This document shows positions 21,136-23,429 of a DNA stretch of 23,429 nt, in pieces. Origin of the DNA: a virus. The notes below the pieces were generated by a model. The model worked only from the letters and a program-made list of their open reading frames with translations. It made no database searches and was not told where the DNA came from. Position numbers and translations under genes: made by a program. Position 1 is the first letter of the stretch, and every line of letters starts with the position of its first letter. Where the stretch lies: IMG/VR virus record IMGVR_UViG_3300036852_000744, positions 1-23,429 of that record, one strand, 5' to 3'.

Positions 21136-21168
21136 TCGGAAACGATCGCCCCTGAAGGAGTCAGGATC

Positions 21169-21609
21169 ATGCCGAACATCAACGATGCGTTGTCGAACTA
21201 CCTGAAAGCGTCCGACCTGCAGGGCCGTGACGTCGTGGTGACGATCGAGCACGTCGACTTCAAGCTCGTCGGCCGCGAGCGCGAGCGGAAAGCCGTCGTC
21301 TACTTCGTGGGCAAAGTGAAGGGGATGATCCTCAACAAGACGAACGCGCGGAAGATCGTCGAGATCATCGGCTCGGCGCTCACCGAAGACTGGTACGGCA
21401 ACACGATCACGCTCTATCCCACCGAGACCGAGTTCGGCGGCGAGACCGTCGACTGCATCCGCGTCAAAGCGCCCGTGCGCGCCGCGCCGCCGGTTCGTCG
21501 GCCGACGCCCGCGATCGTCGCGCCGCCGGCGCCGCCCGTCGTGCGCAGTAACGGCGCGCAGCACGCGGCGAACAACCCCGAGATCACCGCCGACGACATT
21601 CCGTTCTGA
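21169..21609 (+). CDS. SSB-tailed phage protein (ends DDIPF), candidate ssDNA-binding or recombination partner
   Basis: AAGGAG precedes the ATG. The 146-aa protein has a folded core (residues 1-104) with LNKTNARKIVEIIG (55-68) and DWYGNTITLYPTE (74-86), then a Pro/Ala-rich linker (105-130), and ends ADDIPF. The DDIPF tip is the same as in bacterial single-stranded DNA-binding proteins, where it recruits exonucleases, helicases and RecO. The core is not an obvious OB-fold by eye, but OB-folds diverge widely. Location directly before the exonuclease gene (12 bp) supports a role in recombination or replication. The core recalls a widespread phage family with LNKTNA, whose function I do not know. 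Confidence 0.65.
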   Translation: MPNINDALSNYLKASDLQGRDVVVTIEHVDFKLVGRERERKAVVYFVGKVKGMILNKTNARKIVEIIGSALTEDWYGNTITLYPTETEFGGETVDCIRVKAPVRAAPPVRRPTPAIVAPPAPPVVRSNGAQHAANNPEITADDIPF

Positions 21610-21621
21610 GGAGCGACGCTG

Positions 21622-22266
21622 ATGCGCATCCTCACCTCGACGCAGCGCACCGACGCCTGGCGCCAGGCCCGGCTCGGGCGCGTCACCAGCTCGCGCGCGG
21701 CCGACATGCTCGCCCAGGTGAAACGGGGCGAAGCGAAGGGCCGCGCGCAGCTCCGCACGCAGTTGGTGCTCGAACGGATCACCCGCGCGCCGCAGGACCG
21801 CCTGGCCGTGACGTCCGACATGCTCTACGGGCTCTCACGCGAAGCCGATGCGCGCGCGCTCTACGAAGACACCTGCGACGTCACGGTCCAGCAGGTCGGC
21901 TTCGTCGCGCACGACACGCTCGCCGCGGGCTGTTCGCCCGACGGGCTGATCGATGACTTCGACGGCCTCCTGGAGCTCAAATGCTGCACGCCGGCGACGC
22001 ACCTCGCGTTCCTCGAAACCGGCCGGATCCCGCGCGCGCATCTGCTGCAGCTCACGCACGCGCTCTGGATCACCGGCGCCGCGTGGGCCGACTACGTGTC
22101 CTTTGATGACCGCTTCCCGCCCGGGCTGCAGCTCGCGATCGGGCGCGTGACGGCGGGGCAGTTCGATCTCGTGTTGTACGAGCGGAACGTCCGCGCGTTT
22201 CTCGACGAAGTCGACAGCAAGGAAGCGCAGATCCGATCGTGGGCCGATAACGCGGAGGTGGCGTGA
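21622..22266 (+). CDS. YqaJ/lambda-type exonuclease
   Basis: The 214-aa product has the motifs of the YqaJ/lambda exonuclease family of the PD-(D/E)xK superfamily: LGRVTSSRAADML at the start, LYGLSREADARALYE with E74 and E82, then CSPDGLIDD (D107), LELKC (E118, K120), and HLLQLTHALWITG (Q143). These match D119, E129, K131 and Q157 of lambda Exo in kind and spacing. It degrades the 5' strand of double-stranded ends to leave 3' tails, normally working with a single-strand annealing protein; the gene before it is the SSB-tailed protein instead. TGAGGAG precedes the ATG. Confidence 0.85.
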   Translation: MRILTSTQRTDAWRQARLGRVTSSRAADMLAQVKRGEAKGRAQLRTQLVLERITRAPQDRLAVTSDMLYGLSREADARALYEDTCDVTVQQVGFVAHDTLAAGCSPDGLIDDFDGLLELKCCTPATHLAFLETGRIPRAHLLQLTHALWITGAAWADYVSFDDRFPPGLQLAIGRVTAGQFDLVLYERNVRAFLDEVDSKEAQIRSWADNAEVA

Positions 22267-22442
22267 TGCCTGATAGACCGACGAAGGAGTACATCGGCGA
22301 CGGCGTGTACGTCTCGATCGAGTGGGGCGATCTCAAGCTCGAAACCGATCGCGGCGGCGTGACGCATTGGATCGTGCTGGAGCCGCAGGTCTATGCGGCG
22401 CTGGTGGCCTACGTGGAACGCGCCAAAGCGGAGGGACGCTGA
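22266..22442 (+). CDS. small hypothetical protein, 58 aa
   Basis: TGATG coupling to the exonuclease gene. The product reads as a small alternating strand-and-helix protein (YIGDGVYVSIEWGDLKLETD, VLEPQVYAALVAYVERAKAE). Its C-terminus ERAKAEGR is similar to that of the following three paralogues (IAKAEGRS), and the same DNA junction is reused. No function recognised. Confidence 0.55.
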   Translation: MPDRPTKEYIGDGVYVSIEWGDLKLETDRGGVTHWIVLEPQVYAALVAYVERAKAEGR

Positions 22443-22729
22443 TGAGCACGCATACCCCGGGCCCGTGGCACGTGAGCGAACTCGACTACCGCACGATCGG
22501 TCCGCGCCGCATCGTGGGACAGGGCACGATGGGCGAGATGCCGCAATTACAAGCGGTGGCCCGTGTCACGGAGCGCATGGACGAAACGGCCGCCAACGCG
22601 CGCCTGATCGCCGCGGCGCCGGAGTTGCTCGCGGCGCTGAAAAGCTGCATCGAGATCTGCGATCGCGAGTGCATCGGCGACCTGACGCTCATACACGCCG
22701 CCATCGCGAAAGCCGAGGGCCGATCATGA
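22442..22729 (+). CDS. HTPGPW-family phage protein, paralogue 1, 95 aa
   Basis: Begins MSTHTPGPWHV and contains TAANARLIAAAPELLAALKS near residue 60, ending IAKAEGRS. This HTPGPW...ARLIAAAPELL pattern is a widespread family of small phage proteins of unknown function, often in several copies. Here three consecutive genes share it. The start overlaps the preceding stop (TGATG), and its ribosome binding site is GGAGGG within the last codons of the upstream gene. Confidence 0.7.
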   Translation: MSTHTPGPWHVSELDYRTIGPRRIVGQGTMGEMPQLQAVARVTERMDETAANARLIAAAPELLAALKSCIEICDRECIGDLTLIHAAIAKAEGRS

Positions 22730-23019
22730 GCCCGCATACGCCGGGACCGTGGCGGATCTGGAAACGCAGCGATGGTGACTTCATCACCAATGAGCGCGGC
22801 GACGAAGGCGTCTGCCGGCTGATGCAGCGCCCGCGGAAGCCTCACGAAGAATTGCCCGAACTGGTCGCGGCCAACGCGCGGCTAATCGTTGCGGCGCCGG
22901 AGTTACTCATGACGTTGCGGCTGATCCGGCTCGCGCCGTTGCAGCACGGCGACGAGGCAATGACCGAAATCCTACGGATGGCCGACGCTGCCATCGCGAA
23001 AGCGGAGGGACGCTCATGA
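22726..23019 (+). CDS. HTPGPW-family phage protein, paralogue 2, 97 aa
   Basis: Begins MSPHTPGPWRIWKRSDGDFI, contains VAANARLIVAAPELLMTLRL, and ends ADAAIAKAEGRS. It is clearly paralogous to the genes on both sides but diverges strongly in the middle, as if under different selection or shuffled. The start overlaps the preceding stop (ATGA). Function unknown. Confidence 0.7.
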   Translation: MSPHTPGPWRIWKRSDGDFITNERGDEGVCRLMQRPRKPHEELPELVAANARLIVAAPELLMTLRLIRLAPLQHGDEAMTEILRMADAAIAKAEGRS

Positions 23020-23274
23020 GCGCACATACGCCGGGACCGTGGGAGTGGGACGGCAAGTTCACCGTCACGATTCCGCATCGCGACGGCTGGACGGCGTTCC
23101 GGACGAATCCCGAGGACGCGCGCCTGATCGCCGCGGCGCCGGAGCTGCTGAACGCCGCGCAGGCCGCGTATCACGCGCTCGAAAAGCTACGCGCACGGGA
23201 ATGCCGCGCCGGAATTGGCGCGCAACGTCGCGCGCTTGCTCGATCTGGTCATCGCGAAAGCCGAGGGCCGGTGA
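23016..23274 (+). pseudogene. HTPGPW-family paralogue 3, frameshifted
   Basis: The gene starts MSAHTPGPWEWDGKFTVTIP and continues through DARLIAAAPELLNAAQ and HALEKLRA in the first frame. From about 23190-23200 the family's C-terminus appears only in the +1 frame: NAAPELARNVARLLDLVIAK, then AEGR and a stop at 23272-23274. Without a shift the first frame runs on as Arg-rich, unconvincing sequence to 23427-23429 (137 aa). The break is therefore a single-base indel, a sequencing or assembly error, or less likely a programmed frameshift. No slippery run was seen. Confidence 0.6.
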
Positions 23275-23429
23275 TGTCAGTGATCGACTGTCAGCTGAGG
23301 GCCGACACCCTGCACGCCGCTGCACACGAACAACATCCATGCATTGAACGCGCGCGCCGGGTCGCGCTACAGTCGAGGCACTCACGCGCCAACAACTTCA
23401 GGGCCGAGCCCAGGGGAATCCATCGATGA
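23274..23429 (+). CDS. possible small ORF after the array, 51 aa
   Basis: ATG 23274 shares its A with the TGA that ends paralogue 3 in the corrected frame (TGATG), the pattern of the other junctions. The peptide starts MSVIDCQLRADTLHAAAHEQ and ends Arg-rich. It overlaps a possible promoter and the ribosome site of a gene that seems to begin at 23426 (AGGGGA then ATG), so its 3' half may be non-coding. Weakly supported. Confidence 0.25.
   Translation: MSVIDCQLRADTLHAAAHEQHPCIERARRVALQSRHSRANNFRAEPRGIHR
23344..23373 (+). promoter_or_regulatory. possible promoter before the next gene
   Basis: TTGAAC (23344-23349), an 18-bp spacer and TACAGT (23368-23373) match sigma70 hexamers at 4 to 5 positions each. 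An apparent ribosome site (CAGGGGA) and an ATG (23426) follow at the window edge, so it could drive the next gene. Medium to low confidence as a single instance. Confidence 0.35.

Noticed and set aside
1-23429. tRNA genes, CRISPR arrays, insertion sequences, integrase, attachment sites and diversity-generating retroelement parts.
   Set aside because: None was seen in the intergenic gaps or among the proteins. The intergenic space is small. An attachment site or integrase could lie outside the window.
1-23429. The window beginning on ATGA and ending on ATGA as evidence of a circular genome join.
   Set aside because: Four identical bases at the ends are far too few. The lack of terminase and portal genes shows the window is only part of a genome.

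Overview
This window is part of a tailed-phage (or prophage) genome with very high GC. Most codons end in G or C. Genes are tightly packed, with many ATGA, GTGA or TGATG stop/start overlaps. The structural genes follow the short-tailed, P22-like plan: scaffold, P22-type coat protein, gp4-like connector, gp10-like stabilization protein, ejection-type proteins, tail fibre. The host cannot be named. Shine-Dalgarno sites of the AGGAG type, sigma70-like promoters, Sec-type signal peptides and a SleB-type cell-wall hydrolase fit a bacterial, probably Gram-negative, high-GC host. Terminase, portal, polymerase and integrase genes are not in the window, so it is incomplete.

Layout. 1-500: small genes. 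595-647: intrinsic terminator. 679-15851: rightward head and tail operon, with a terminator after the coat gene (3002-3036). It includes four secreted-looking or membrane-anchored proteins and a GNAT-like acetyltransferase among the virion genes. 15851-16819: lysis cassette (small membrane protein, SleB-like hydrolase, two-helix holin candidate). 16939-17286: small HExxH protein, convergent with a leftward cluster whose stop codon overlaps its own. 17283-20205: leftward accessory genes of unknown function in two groups, separated by one rightward gene (18177-18494).

20268-20571: control region. It holds a 64-residue helix-turn-helix repressor and three near-consensus promoters, each with a copy of the same 15-bp operator (TACGGCAGSGCCGTA, one copy degenerate) between -35 and -10. 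20591-20712: strongly foldable leader on the rightward early transcript. 20713-23429: early genes, namely two small proteins, a protein with an SSB-like DDIPF tail, a YqaJ/lambda-type exonuclease, and a tandem array of HTPGPW-family paralogues joined by a repeated junction. The third paralogue looks frameshifted.

Together these suggest a repressor-controlled phage with an exonuclease-based recombination module, a P22-like capsid and ejection machine, and a conventional lysis cassette. The most unusual points are the triple promoter/operator switch with its structured leader, the signal peptides in the virion operon, the SSB-tipped protein paired with the exonuclease, and the paralogue array.
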